Program-made: the position numbers and the translations under genes
Shown here: one piece after another, positions 53,048 through 64,000 of the stretch
How positions within the stretch are numbered: the stretch's first letter is position 1
How the letters are laid out: each line of letters begins with the position of its first letter
The notes under the pieces: model-generated
Told to the model about the DNA's origin: nothing
The model's database searches: none
Seen by the model: only the letters and a program-made list of their open reading frames with translations
NCBI GenBank assembly: GCA_019671005.1
Contig: CM033745.1
Coordinates: 44,635,241-44,699,240, forward strand
Direction of reading: 5' to 3'
DNA: 64,000 nt
Source of the DNA: Hibiscus mutabilis
Taxonomy: Eukaryota > Streptophyta > Magnoliopsida > Malvales > Malvaceae

Positions 53048-53520
53048 ATGTGCCTTTTCCTATATTTCCTCCCAAGTTACTTGCCACGACAACTAAAGCT
53101 GGCAATTCTAGGCCAGCTACGAGCAACAATGTCGCAGAAACGCCTATACCAAACCAAGGTAATGAATAAATCTCTATACAACAATACACTGACCTCTTGT
53201 CATGATTTTGCAGATTCTGAAGATACCACCTCTACACCGTTGTAGTCTTCACTTTCGGCTAAGAAATCAAAGCAAGCATCAAAGCGACAAGTTTTGCCAA
53301 CTAAAGAGGCCGAGAAGGAAGATGAGCCGGTTGAGAAGGTTGAGGAAACTGAAAGTGACCCTGCACTGACCCCACCACTAGCAGCAAACGCCTCTAGGGA
53401 ACTGCCCAATGGAAGCTGCAAATTCGAGGTGATGACCTCTCGTATTAGTTCATTTGCATTTCTTTTCATTTCATTTTTTGCATGCATTGGGGATAATATT
53501 TCTCTCGATTTTGGAGGGTT
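53048..53520 (+). other. Athila-2 3' region with GAGGTGATGACCTCTC block and purine motif
   Basis: ATTCGAGGTGATGACCTCTC near 53424 matches Athila-1 near 12852. The upstream purine motif (GCATTGGGGATAAT...TCGATTTTGGAGGG) follows at about 53483-53520. The short frame 53294-53632 has an acidic start (KEDEPVEKVEETESDP) and a hydrophobic middle, but its body overlaps the conserved noncoding block, so I do not call it a gene. Confidence 0.5.
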
Positions 53521-53770
53521 TTGTATGTCTCATTATAGTTTGCATATATTACTTGCCATGACAATTGCCTATAAATTGCTAAAATCTATTGTGACATCTT
53601 GTGATAAGTTAAATGCTACGTCATTTAATTGAGAGAAGCTTAGACTTTAGGATTGGCATAGACTTACTTGAAAATTTGCTATTATTCTTTTAATATTCAG
53701 ACTGTTGTGACATGTCGTTCTAGGTAGACCTAGTAAATGTTAGGTTGCTTAAAAATGGAAAACATTTGTG

Positions 53771-53935
53771 TTAGAGGTGCCTATCTGGCTCTAGTTAAAA
53801 AAATGAATGATGTCAATTAATTAATAGAGGTTCCCATCTAACTCTAGTTTAAAAATATTGAAAATCACTAGAGGTGCCTATCTAGTTCACGCCGAAAAAA
53901 GAGAAAATTTTCTATAGGTGCCTAACTGGCTCTAG
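53771..53935 (+). repeat. Array of four 24-nt hairpins in Athila-2
   Basis: Units near 53771-53794, 53824-53847, 53868-53891 and 53912-53935, each beginning (C/T/A)TA(G/T)AGGT(G/T)CC and three ending CTCTAG; the third has lost its 3' arm. Same place and number as in Athila-1, but the loop is two bases shorter and different in sequence. Confidence 0.75.
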
Positions 53936-54198
53936 CTGAATAAATTCTCTCAGCAATCTAATAAAAATTGAGGTTTCCTTGGAATCCTGTTGATTGACTT
54001 GTACACAAATCTACACACACTTTCACCAGCATTGTAGTTTATTTTTGAGTTAGTCTCTATGTTTTCTAAAGGTCGAAAGGTAATCAATTCTTTATTGCCA
54101 CGGTTCTGAAGATTGATATTAGGTTTGAAGCATGTTTTTGTGGTAAATGCCTTGGCAGTTAATTGTTAGTTTTTGCATTGCTTGAGGACAAGCAATAG

Positions 54199-54214
54199 TT
54201 TGAGTTTGGGGGTG
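54199..54214 (+). promoter_or_regulatory. Polypurine tract of Athila-2
   Basis: TTTGAGTTTGGGGGTG before the TGTTAAGTG start of the 3' LTR. Confidence 0.88.
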
Positions 54215-55557
54215 TGTTAAGTGTGAAAAAGTACTATATTTTATACCCTTTTTACTTAGATTATTGTTTAGACTTAGGCCTATTTAGTTGCATTTGTTGT
54301 TATTTATGCATAAATTTGTAGTTTTTCCGTTTATTGGGCTTGGTCTTACATTTTGCTATTTTTGTGGAAAAACCATAGTTGTTTTGCTTTATTTTGTGCA
54401 GGATGACTTATCGAGTCAGTTGCCAAAGGATGCTCTTACAAGTATGGATAACGATGACGTCTTGTCGAACCATTTGCTGAAGGATGCCATGACAAGTATA
54501 GATAAAAGCCATTGTCTGTAGAATTATCTCAAACGCAAAGGATAATTATTCTAGATTCAAAATTCAAAGTTTAATCAGATAGAGATCAAATCCCACAAAT
54601 TCCACACACAATTTGACTCTTTCTCCCCACCTATTTAAGGAGATTGCAACAACAACAAAGGGAGAGTCAATTGGGGGAGTGAGATCGGATCGAAAGAGGG
54701 ATTCACGCACAACATTTATTTTTCATCTTGTATCATGCGATCACATGTCTAGGTTTTATTCTTTTGTGTTTTCTTTCTACCCAACCATAAACTAGATTAA
54801 TTTGGCTTGGGTTACCAGGTTTTATTGGTGAGTGGAGACGAATGAATTGTTTTGGTTTTTAATTCAATAAATTTATTGTTTATCCATTCTTGGTTATTTA
54901 TTTCCGCTTCAAGGAAATTGGGGAAGGAACTTGATTGTATCCATTTATCTAGGCTCGGGAGAGCTAGATTCACAAAACGAGTGGATATAGTTTCAATTTA
55001 AACAACCGTTGGTGGAAACTAATACGCCTTAGGAATAAGGATCAGATTTTAGCGGCTGAGAAGACTGTAAAGATCGATGTTGCTCACCCAAGGTTAACGC
55101 AAGAATGTATCACCAAGGCTTGCGCAAGCATCAGTTCTTCAGTTTGGGACAACAGGAAGGCATTGAAAACACTGCGCTGAACATTGAAGGAGGAAACCCA
55201 GTTGCCACGACAATCTACTAAACCTAGTTGACACGACATTTTACTGAACCCAACTGCCACGATAGACTACTTGCGTCAGTAATTACTAGCCACAACAATC
55301 CATTTGACAATAACACCCCTACTTATGATAACCCAACCCAATCTCTCATTTTGATTACTTCTTCTTTATTTACTTTAAGTTTCTTAGTTTATTTTACTAG
55401 TTATTTATCACCACCTATCACTCTCAAAATTATTATCCTTTAGTGCAAGAAGCTAAAAGTTAGAGTTTCACAAATTCTTGTGGAAACGATCTTAATCTAT
55501 ACTATACTTGCGATGCGTTCACTTGCATCGTTTGCATTGCACTTAAATCACACAACA
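54215..55557 (+). repeat. 3' LTR of Athila-2 (1343 bp)
   Basis: Starts TGTTAAGTGTG, ends AATCACACAACA. TATTTAA at 54632-54638 is a likely TATA element. Decayed TTGCC(N2)GACAA motifs lie near 55200-55300. Confidence 0.9.
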
Positions 55558-55562
55558 TTGAG
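55558..55562. repeat. Target duplication TTGAG of Athila-2, right
   Basis: Identical to 49627-49631; Athila-M gag resumes after it. Confidence 0.93.
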
Positions 55563-55760
55563 CATGAGGAATTTCCTCGTTGTTGTTTGGTTGTCTACTC
55601 ATTCCACTATTTTCGTGAACCCTTATTTGAAAAGTTCTCTCAACTTCTAGATCTGGTACGATGAGTGGTGTAGTGGCACTTCTGGTTATACAACACCTAC
55701 ACAAGGTAATGAAAAGAAAAGAAAAAGCAAAAATAAAACTATTAGAAACAACTATAAACT
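55563..55760 (-). pseudogene. gag: gag N-terminus of Athila-M
   Basis: The minus strand reads ITRSATTPLIVPDLEVERTF then QPNNNEEIPHA, aligning with the MTRAKPATAEYPFDPEIERT start in Athila-1. It is separated from the rest of its own gag (ends at 34057) by 21.5 kb of later insertions. Confidence 0.78.
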
Positions 55761-55810
55761 TAAATAAAAAAACAAAATTGCAAGTAGAAACATAAGGACA
55801 TAATGACGCC

Positions 55811-55829
55811 ATCCCCGACAATGGCGCCA
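55811..55829 (-). promoter_or_regulatory. Primer binding site of Athila-M (tRNA-Asp)
   Basis: The minus strand TGGCGCCATTGTCGGGGAT matches the tRNA-Asp complement with two transitions. Next to it, 55835-55908 is the last piece of the 5' LTR, which on the minus strand ends in CCGATCA. Confidence 0.85.
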
Positions 55830-56334
55830 AAACTTGATCGGTATGAAAACATCACACTTTCTAGTGTAGGCTACACTATTGATGCAAGGATATAAAAAAA
55901 ATCTTGTTTGTAACCCACTCGACCTGGCCTAGATGTCTGACCGAACTAAATGAGCTACATTGGGTTTGCCGAAACAAACCCACAATGACTAACTAAAAAT
56001 ATGTACATTTTTTTCTTTTTTATCTTGTCTAGGTTCAACATTAAGACCTAAGGGAAGCTTTCTAGTAGCGCGTGAAAACTCAACTGAATTGGGCATCGAG
56101 TTGACGTCCAATTTTGCGAATTTGCAATTTAAGGACCAAATTGCAAATCTGGAAAATTATAAGGACTTAATTAAATTCAAAGTTACCAATCCTCAATTAG
56201 TCAAGTTACATGCTTACTTGCCAAATTTCAGCTCTAAACGATCAACCAAACTCATACAATTGCATATATCAAAATCAGGGACCAAGACGAAAGACTATCA
56301 AAACATAAAACCACTTCAACTGAAAATAACCCCC

Positions 56335-56545
56335 AAATGTATCAGTACGCGGGACACCGTACCGATACTAGGCTTATTTCGTAGGGCCATACTGATACAG
56401 TCTCTAAGTGTATCGGTACGCGGGTTACATGGCGAAAATCTCAAATTCTAGTAGCCAAAACATGTCCCGATACTCTTCCCTGAGTACCTAAACTTAGGCC
56501 AATATTGCACATACTCATACCGGTGCCAGGCATATCGATACACCT
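56335..56545. repeat. GTATCGATAC-type cluster in the chromovirus LTR
   Basis: GTATCAGTACGCGGG, CCGTACCGATACTAGG, CCATACTGATACAG, GTGTATCGGTACGCGGG, CATACCGGTGCC and CATATCGATACACC. The inserted LTR has the matching, more decayed cluster at 58805-58975. Confidence 0.8.
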
Positions 56546-56555
56546 AGACCTATAA

Positions 56556-59403
56556 TGTAACGCTCTGATTTTGGGCCTAGGAGTTTTCGTGCTGATTAGA
56601 TGGTCCGATGGACCAGGATTAGAGATTCAAGTCAGTTTCTTTACTATCAAAACCTTATTGTTTTAATCTTGTTTTCTCATGTAAATCAATACAATTAAGG
56701 AGGAAAGTCAACATTAGAGGTGAGTTTTGTTCTTCTTCTCTAATGTATGTTTCTTTATTGAAATTCTCAAGTTATTGATCCTTTATTTATTTTTTCTAAT
56801 GAGTTTTAATGATTTAATTATGGAAATTGGTTAAATCATGGTTCAATTCATGAGATTAAGTGATTTTAATTTCGGATCTCTTTTTCTGAGTTCTTAATTG
56901 AATATAATCTTAATTTTGATGTTTTATTATGTTAATGAGTTGGCTTTAACATGGGAATCGTAAAGCTATGTGAGTCTCTAATTTGTTAGGTTGCGAGTGT
57001 GGTGTTTTTGGCGAGTTTCGGTTGTTTAATGAATTTTGGAAGTATAAGGATGATGTTAGGTTGTTTTTGGATGTTAATTGAAGGTAATAAATGGACTAAA
57101 TCATTATGCGTTGGCTGGGTTAAGGTCGAAAGATGTTTGATGTGGATTTCAGTAGTTTTGGAAATGTTTCGGCTAGAGTTTGTAGAGGATTGTTGTGGAT
57201 TGATGTTGTTGGGTTTGTGAATGCATTTTGATGGATTGGATCCTATATTTTTGTGTGGTGAAATCAGGGGAGGTTGATCCTCAAGCTTGAAGTGTCTCTT
57301 CAGAGGCTTTAGAGGGGTAATTCACGTTGGTGAATGAGGCTTCGCATTGTCGATGAGTGAGAACCTGGATTTTAGCTTTGGAATAGTTTGAAGGTTGTTT
57401 TGGGGAGTTTAAACTTAGATTGAAATGCTGGTTTAAACTCAAAAGTAAGTATAAAGAGATTTCTCTCTTGGCCATGCATTTACGAAATGGATTTTATGCA
57501 CTTGTTTTGAATTACATGGTACCTACTGTATAAGCATGATTTAAAGTATGTTTTATACTATTTTTGATCATATGATGATGATGGATGCATTTGAGAATGA
57601 TCCATGTAAGTATGAGTTATACTTGTTAAAGCATGGTTTAGTGCTTTAAAAATGGTTTTGATTTGATGCATATATAAACAATGAGGTATATGATTAATAA
57701 TGAATTATATTGGCAAGTGGCATAGTTTAAAATGTTATCAGATATAGTTGGTCGGCCATAGGATTGATAGTGTACTATAAAAAGTCATATCGGGTGTTGA
57801 GGGGTTGTAAGGTACCGAATACTCCACCCGAGTACCCTAACGGTTGAAGGGTTATATGGTTCTAAAAACTCTCGTTAGTGGATTATACACCTAACTGATG
57901 ATTTGCGTTGTGATTGTACTTGGTTGTGATTGTACCATAATTCTGGCTGAGTTTGTATGAAGTGTTGAAAGGACACTTGTTGAATCCGTGTATCTGATGT
58001 AATATTTTGTGAAATGGAACTTGGTTCATGATCATTTGAAAGCCAATATAATTATTACTGTATCAGGTTGATGGATTTTGATGTATAATGTTGGTCTATA
58101 CATGTTTACTCTTTAAGCCTTGTATATGGGTTGTTATGCATAAGAAATCTTAACTTGAGGGTTAGCAAATGGGATTTTTCTATTAATTGATGATACATGT
58201 TCCATATGGTTTAATATGCTGGTTTTTGGAAATGTTAAGCGCATGGTTTTCAAGGCATGATGTTTTGTAAAATGATTGGAATAATAATTTCAATGTGTTT
58301 TGAGAAAATGGATTTTAAATGCATTGATGGTGTGTTGTTTAAGCATTCCTCACTAAGCCTTGTGTGCTTACGCTCTCTTTATACATCAATGCAGAGAATT
58401 AAAGGTTGGAGGCAGCGAGCAAGCAAGGGGAAATCCAAGGACTTTGACTATTCAAAAGTATGGTTTTACCTTAGACTAATAGTAATAAAGACAATGGGAT
58501 CATTGTTGTTTTGGGAGAGATTTTGCTAAACGCCATGTTCGAGCAAGTTTGCTATGTTGTCTTGGAGTTGTAATTGGCCTTATACATTTGGTTGTTGCTT
58601 CAGATTTATGTTTCATATGGTGGTTGGTTGTTTTCTAGGAAGCATGCCTCTAGATTTCCGTTTGAAGTATGATGTCATGATTTGATTATGTTTCTGCAAT
58701 GTTTTAACATGGTTTGATCTTTAAAATTGTTGTGTATATGTTTGGGGTTTGATAAAACATGTTTGGAACCTTGATTGTGTGAAAAACCAGCAAATTTGGA
58801 CATTTTAAGTCAAGTTGTATCGATAAGGGTAGAGGTGCATTAATACGGGTAAATGTATTTTTAGCCTGAGTAGCGGTACGGGTAGAGGTGTATTGATACG
58901 ATTTTGAGCTACTAGAATCTAGGAAAATGGTTTGTAACCTACGGATCTGTACACTTTGGGACCGTATCTGTATGACAGGTCATTATGTTTTTTATTATTG
59001 ATATTAAAGGTTTTAGATTGATCCGTTTTGGTACCTAAATGTTATGTATGCAGTTGAATGAGTTTGGATTATCGTTTCGAGCTGAAATTTGACAAGCAAG
59101 CATGTAACCTGACTAATGGAGGATTGGTAACTTTGAATTTAAGAAAGTCTCTGCAATTTTCTAGATGTGCAATTTGGTCTTTAAATTGCAAATGCACACA
59201 ATCAAATGTCGATTCGGCGCACAATTTGGTTGAGATTTCACCCGCTACCAGAATTCACACCTTAGGTTATAATGTTCTATCTAGATAAGATAAAAAGAAA
59301 AAAATTAACATTTTTCGAGTTAATTTCTCTGGGTTTGTTTTGGCAAGCCCAATGTAGCTCGCTCGGTTTGGTCTAGCGACTAGGGCGGGTCAAGGGGGTT
59401 ACA
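56556..59403 (+). mobile_element. Solo LTR (2848 bp), same family, opposite orientation
   Basis: Starts TGTAACGCTCTG, ends AAGGGGGTTACA, with TATAA before and TGTAA after (4/5 match, possible target duplication). The block CTCACTAAGCCTTGTGTGCTTACGCTCTC near 58348 is the reverse of the one near 60208-60240. No PBS, PPT or coding motif. The forward ORFs at 56999-57220 and 58257-58529 have no family signature. Confidence 0.75.
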
Positions 59404-59609
59404 TGTAATGTCCAAATTTGCTGGTTTTTTCACCCATTTGGTAACTCAAACATGCCTTAATCAACCATACACATATACACCACCAAAACAAGGTTTAAGA
59501 CAAGCCTTAAGCTCATGAAAACAAGAACATCAAACGGAGAATTGCATAAAACCACAATACTAGAGGCATGCTTCTTAAAACCATTCAACTCAACAACGAA
59601 AAACGAATT

Positions 59610-60050
59610 CAAGGTATGTTTCAGTATAAGCAACACATCAATGGTATTAGACCAACAATTAGAACATGCTTGAACCATAAAAACATAAGCAAAGGCATAT
59701 CCATCCTATACGCATACTATGAAATCCATCAAGTACCAAACACATATTTGCAAGCTACCACCAATCATGCTTTGGTCCATCAACATATTAGTCCATCAAA
59801 CCACAACAAATACAACTCAACAACCAAAAAAGAATTCAAGGTCCGTTTCATTATAAGCAACACATCAATGGTATTAGACCAACAATTATAACATGCTTGA
59901 ACCATAAAAACATAAGCAAAGTCATATCCATCTTATATGCATACTATGAAATCCATCAAGTACCAAACACATATATGCAAGCTACCACCAATCATGCTTT
60001 GGTCTATCAACATATTAGTCCATCAAACCACAACAAATACAACTCCACAA
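59610..60050. repeat. Tandem duplication of about 270 bp in the chromovirus LTR
   Basis: Blocks such as CATAAAAACATAAGCAAAG, ATGAAATCCATCAAGTACCA and CACCAATCATGCTTTGGTC occur at 59680-59780 and again at about 59905-60005, roughly 225-270 bp apart, with few differences. This explains the paired similar ORFs at 59568-59891 and 59897-60208. Confidence 0.8.
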
Positions 60051-62478
60051 TACAATTAAATCTAGTTTACAACCCCCAACAACATGGTAACACATTGCCT
60101 TCTCAACCAAATTCAAAGTATAATTTCCATACTCAAGTAGTTGTCATGTTCTTGGACCTTCCTTGGCAAGAAAATTCTGCCCCTAACTCTACATCACTGA
60201 ATCAATAGAAAAAGAGAGCGTAAGCACACAATGCTTAGTGAAGTTGCTCTTAAAAAACATTGATGCATTTCAAAATCCATTTGAAAACCATATAACATGT
60301 GAATTATAAAGCATGCTTAACTAAACCAAAACATTTTCTCATTTGCTTCCAAAACAAAATCATTTGAAAACCATAAATCACTTTGTTTTCAAATCATGCT
60401 TAACTACCCAATCATTTCCTTATTTGTTTCCACAACAAAACATGCATAACAATCATATGCATCAAAACCATTTATAAAACTAATTTAACACAATTATTCT
60501 CATGTATTGGCATTTAGAGCGACCCAGATAGACTTACCTCTATCCATGGATAGCACTACCCCTATCCATACACGTTCGGGTACACGAATTCCACTTGATG
60601 GCACTACCCCTATCAAGCTTTTTTCGTAGTGGTACTACCTCCACCAAATCTCATACCTTGCCTAGTTAAACTGCAAGATACCATCAACTTGGGCTGCCTA
60701 GTTAGACCGCATACCCCAAATGATAACCTAATAGACCGAGTAGCCTAGATAAACTGGTTTTCCTCAAGGACTATGGCATGATCAAATTTATATAATATAG
60801 TGCACTTTGATCCTATGTCATGCCAAATATATCCGAAACTTTATCATTACATCACATAGCCAATGTATCATTTTAAATACATTTACTTACTATTTTCCAA
60901 TGTATTTCACAAACTCGTTTCATATGCAAAACCATATTGCCAAAGGCAACAACACATTCCTTTTCGGAACAAATCTCAATGCTTATAAGCATTCAAATGC
61001 TTTGATAAACATTGCATATTAATCCACAATAATGCATTTACAGTAAGTAAATCAAACCATGTGTAAAACCAAAACATGAAAACCACAAGCTCATACCAAA
61101 CCAGTTCTCAAAGGCAAAATAGCAAACACTTACGCTTGAGCTTAGTTAAGATTTTAGGCTATAACTAAACCCCCATGATCTGCCAATCAAACCTTTAAAA
61201 AAGCTTTACGCGTTTATACACTCACCAATACACTTCGATTTGCTTGCCAACGCAAATCAAGCCTCCAAAATGCAACGTACACAACTAGGCAAACTTGCCT
61301 TGATCATCCCCTGTTTTATTCACATAAAACCAAAGGGAAAATGCATCGTTATGCATTCTAAACACTACCAAAAAAAAATCCCCTGCATCATCAACATTAT
61401 CCTTCTGAAAATTAGCCAGAACTACTAAGATCAACATCAAACTTCTTTCAACCAAAACCTAACCACAAACTAACGATCTCGACATTCTATTCACATAAAA
61501 ACACAACAAAAAAGCACTTCCTAAATATCCTTATATCTCTAGCAACTTAAGAACACTCATAACAACCCCAAAAACCACTAAAACTCATCTACAAATTAAC
61601 CATTTAAGTAGTTTCGGGATTTATTTCAATAATCTCATTTCACATTATGATTACCTTATCAAAACATGAACTTACCCAATCAAAATCTCCGGGCTTCATC
61701 AACTTAAACAAATCTTTAAGCAAATCATCAAAATCTCCATTAATAACTCAATTCTTGAAATCCATTGCAAAACTAAGTTAAAAACAATCCAATACCAACC
61801 AACTACTAGGGAATATCAATAAAGAACATTACTTTAAGAGAGGAAAATGAAATTCACCTTTGAAGAAGCTCCCACCAAAATTGACGTAAGATTTTCCTTG
61901 AAATCAAAGTTGTGAAATTGATGAAATCTTTGAGAAAATCTTGTGAGATTTTGTTAGGAATCAAAAGTAGGGTCAAATGATGATTTCTCCATAGTAAATC
62001 AACATAGAATTTTGGAGAATCATAATTGGAAATTGAGATAGAAAGTGAGAGAAAATAAGGAGAGAAAATTAGCAAGAATAGGAAAATGATTTAGAAACCA
62101 ATTAACTGTCAATTTCTTACTCAATTAAGGTGGTCATTTTCTGATTAAAAACATTTAAAAATAATATCTCTCTAAGGATTCTTAGTATTGGCCCATTTAC
62201 AAAATAGTCACTAGCCATATTTTGTAAAGTTTACATTTTAGTCACTAACTCAAAAATCCATTTAATTAGTTTAAATTAGCGTTGAATTAAAAACCAAAAG
62301 TGTTTAGTATAATAATTAACACCTTTTAAAAATTCAACCATTTGCGAACTAGTAAAAATTCTCATTTTTATATTTTAATTCACCCGAAACATATTTAATT
62401 CATTAACCCAGTTTAACCAGTCCAAACTGAACCAGGTAAAACCCCTAAACCTTCTAACCCTACTTCTAAGGTGTTACA

Positions 62479-62770
62479 ACTCTCCCACTCTTAAGAAATT
62501 TCATCCCCAAAATTTACATGAAGGAAAGAGGTGAGACCACTGCTTTATACAACATCTTAATGTCACCACAACACCTTAACCAAATCAAAAGTTTTACCAC
62601 AGAGAACCTTAGTACTAGAATCCAATATCCTTACTGGTTCTTCATCACAAACCAACCATGGTTGCAACTCAATCCCCTTAATGGCACAAGAAGCGATGGA
62701 TCCGATCTATACTTTCAGAGCATCGACACATGGAAAAATATCATATATCTTTCCAAGCTCCACCGGTAAC
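62479..62770 (-). mobile_element. PPT and 3' internal stub of the chromovirus-type element
   Basis: The minus strand reads GGATGAAATTTCTTAAGAGT then GGGAGAGT directly before the LTR start TGTAACACC, a typical chromovirus PPT. The remaining 280 bp give no clear pol motif, and the element is cut at 62770 by an Athila-family LTR. The ORF 62518-62769 on the plus strand is not supported. Confidence 0.7.
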
Positions 62771-64000
62771 TGTTGCGTGTTTTAAGTGCTACGTAAATGG
62801 TGCAAGTGTACAGGTCGCAAGTAATAAATGATAAGTATAGAGTATCATCTCCATAGGGATTGGTTTGGGCCACTTTGCTTAAGTCACTGCAAATGTTTAA
62901 AGAAATAAATAGTAATGATGAATTGAGATCAAATAATTAAATCTAAAGAATTAAAATAAAAGATAGAGTAATCGAATAAGAGAGTAGAGCGGGTTATTGT
63001 GAGTAGTGGTATGATGATTGAATGGACCGTCGTGGTAATTGATTGCTAGAGTCGCTCAATTGTTCCGTCAATTAGCTCTAGTCGGATTTCCTGGGCAATT
63101 CTACGATTGCTTGGGCAATTGGGCGACAACCTTCAAAGTTTGACGGAGCGTTCTTCAATGGTTTCTAGTTATCCCTAACACAAAACACTATTAATTGTGC
63201 ATGCCTTGATAATACATCCCTGAGTGAACCAAGGGTGGACAATAACCAATCTTGCACTCCTTTTAGCCGTTGAAATCTGCAAGTTATCCCTAAATTGGAT
63301 TAGTCTTCACCATCAATTGATTGTATGAAAACCATGCTCATTCATTTCTTGAATCTAAGTCTCTCGATATTAGATAAATGGATGAATTCACGAGATCCTC
63401 TCCCAATTCACTCGCAAAATTAAGAACCAAGAATGAACAAACTTTGAATTCAAATTGCAAACTCTTATTACCTAAACAAAATCCAATTGTTTCTCACAAC
63501 CACAAAACACAATAACCTTAGCCAAATAGATTTAGTTCATGGCTAGGTTCAAAAGAAACACAAAACAAAGAATCCCTAACATAAACCTAATCGAATAAGA
63601 AAGAAAAAGATGAAGAATGGTTGAAAGCCCTTGTTGAAATCTCTCCTCTTTTCTCTCTCTTGTCCGATTCCCCTCTCATCCCTATGCGTGAACCATCTCT
63701 ATTTATAGGGGATGATCTGATCGGTTTGTGATGGTAGAAGAGGCTGGATTGTATTCAAGATCCATGGAGATAAGATCCTAATCCAATTTAAACTCTTCAA
63801 TTCTGCATATTATGTTGTTGATAAAGATGAGTTTAAGTTGGAATTGAATTGGATAAAAGAGATAATTAATCTCTCTTATCTTTATCCTCAAACTCCTAAT
63901 AAATCTGAGTCTTTATCTCCCTTCAAACTTTATGTGGAAGTCCTGATTTTGGGGGCTTTATCCCTTGACTTTCATGCTTATCCTGATTGAGATGGACTGG
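62771..64000 (-). mobile_element. Athila-3: minus-strand Athila-family LTR, cut by the window end
   Basis: The plus strand starts TGTTGCGTGTTTTAAGTGC, the reverse complement of the GCACTTATTACGCGCAACA-type end of the Athila-1 LTR. It continues collinear with the reverse of about 5430-6655: the CAAGGGTGGACAATAACCAA, AATCTAAGTCTCTCGATATT and AACCACAAAACACAATAACC blocks. No PBS lies on its left, so it is a 3' LTR or a solo LTR whose rest is outside. More diverged from Athila-1 than the two Athila-1 LTRs are from each other. Confidence 0.85.
63700..63707 (-). promoter_or_regulatory. TATA box of the Athila-3 LTR
   Basis: The minus strand reads CCCCTATAAATAGAGATGG; TATAAATA corresponds in position to 5643-5650 of Athila-1. 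Confidence 0.65.

Larger units (their letters stand above)
49632..55557 (+). mobile_element. Athila-2: Athila derivative without RT, RNase H and integrase
   Basis: The 5' LTR is 745 bp (49632-50376) and the 3' LTR 1343 bp (54215-55557), with perfect TTGAG duplications and a tRNA-Asp-like PBS. Internal DNA holds gag and protease remnants to about 52385, then jumps directly to the Athila 3' region. The break comes after QPEQEKE, which in Athila-1 lies at about 9515, before RT. Non-autonomous and decayed. Inserted in Athila-M gag. Confidence 0.92.
30226..55908 (-). mobile_element. Athila-M: minus-strand Athila cut by two insertion complexes
   Basis: Pieces: 30226-34057 (RNase H start, RT, PR, gag), 49619-49631 (8 bp plus duplicated target), and 55558-55908 (gag N-terminus, PBS, 74 bp of 5' LTR). 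The gag reading continues across the gap: the right piece holds ITRSATTPLIVPDLEVERTF and the left one RTVRPPIQVGNFELKLVMF. The order of motifs matches Athila-1. The integrase and 3' LTR are lost at the left edge, where the Tat 5' LTR begins. The element was present before the insertions at 34058-49618 and 49632-55557. Confidence 0.88.
55909..62478 (-). mobile_element. Chromovirus-type 3' LTR, minus strand, with an opposite nested LTR
   Basis: The plus strand starts TGTAACCCACTCGACC at 55909 and ends AGGTGTTACA at 62478, next to a minus-strand PPT. Positions 56556-59403 are a later insertion; removing it gives about 3.7 kb of LTR. The left piece (55909-56555) is the reverse complement of the last about 600 bp of the inserted LTR, and the right piece begins at exactly the matching point (TGTCCAAATTTGCTGG, the reverse of 58788-58803). 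Noncoding; small ORFs at 59568-60208 reflect an internal duplication of about 270 bp. Confidence 0.8.

Noticed and set aside
53294..53632. Envelope-like protein with acidic ectodomain and hydrophobic segment
   Set aside because: Much of the frame overlaps the conserved noncoding GAGGTGATGACCTCTC and purine-motif region; Athila-1 has no corresponding frame.
55543..55830. 95-codon minus ORF as a membrane protein (Phe/Leu/Ser rich start)
   Set aside because: The first half is the PBS and T-rich leader of Athila-M; only the last part is gag N-terminus.
56556..59403. DNA transposon with about 600-bp terminal inverted repeats (55909-59403)
   Set aside because: The left repeat is the interrupted end of a minus-strand LTR that continues at 59404; a nested LTR explains all parts, and no transposase is seen.
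59568..60208. Two similar ORFs suggesting a duplicated gene
   Set aside because: Similarity is at DNA level, from a tandem duplication in a noncoding LTR; no domain, and no frame conservation in the relative at 640-970.
1..64000. tRNA, rRNA or snRNA genes
   Set aside because: The only tRNA-like matches are the short primer-binding sites next to LTRs; no cloverleaf or rRNA core sequence was noticed by eye.

Overview
The window reads as plant heterochromatin or intergenic DNA: 64 kb of nested, mostly decayed LTR retrotransposons. I see no convincing host gene, tRNA, rRNA, CRISPR array or bacterial-type operon. The evidence for a plant is three primer-binding sites that match plant tRNA 3' ends (Asp, Arg-ACG, initiator Met) and polyprotein fragments of the Athila, Tat/Ogre, chromovirus-like and SIRE/copia-like lineages. 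A short palindrome around GTATCGATAC recurs in several LTR families. From memory that motif is common in Malvaceae repeats, so a cotton, cacao or hibiscus relative is my guess, unverified.

Layout. 1-2280: minus-strand chromovirus-type LTR fragment. 2281-3923: 3' internal remnant of a minus-strand Athila/Tat-type element, ending in an integrase C-terminal fragment. 3924-16405: minus-strand gypsy LTR (family X, copy X1), split by a complete Athila element (Athila-1, 5056-15328) with two 1.6-kb LTRs, tRNA-Asp PBS, polypurine tract and a perfect 5-bp target duplication GTAGT. 16406-30225: minus-strand Tat/Ogre-type element with a 2.7-kb 3' LTR, an extra 5' ORF, gag, protease, RT and RNase H, but no integrase, and a truncated 5' LTR. 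30226-55908: minus-strand Athila (Athila-M), cut apart by two independent insertion complexes.

First complex inside Athila-M: solo LTR X2 (34058-49618). It holds a non-autonomous large-LTR element (34526-45284), whose 5' LTR in turn holds a 3.9-kb solo LTR (34802-38680), and a defective copia element (45396-48688). Second complex: Athila-2 (49632-55557), which lacks RT, RNase H and integrase. 55909-62478: minus-strand chromovirus-type LTR interrupted by a same-family solo LTR in the opposite orientation (56556-59403), then its PPT and a short internal stub. 62771-64000: minus-strand Athila-family LTR running off the window.

All coding regions are pseudogenes. In Athila-1 the eight stop codons I placed sit where Gln or Trp is expected, so each fits a C-to-T or G-to-A transition, and the integrase catalytic Glu position reads Lys. 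The least explained structures are (a) arrays of four small hairpins with CTAGAG...CTCTAG arms shared by two diverged Athila elements, (b) the GTATCGATAC palindrome clusters shared by unrelated LTR families, (c) a TTGCC-NN-GGCAA motif scattered through Athila LTR, linker and coding DNA, (d) a 418-bp triplication across an LTR/target junction, and (e) a 57-codon frame in Athila-2 with a duplicated aromatic motif. None proves a new system; all can be tested with computation.
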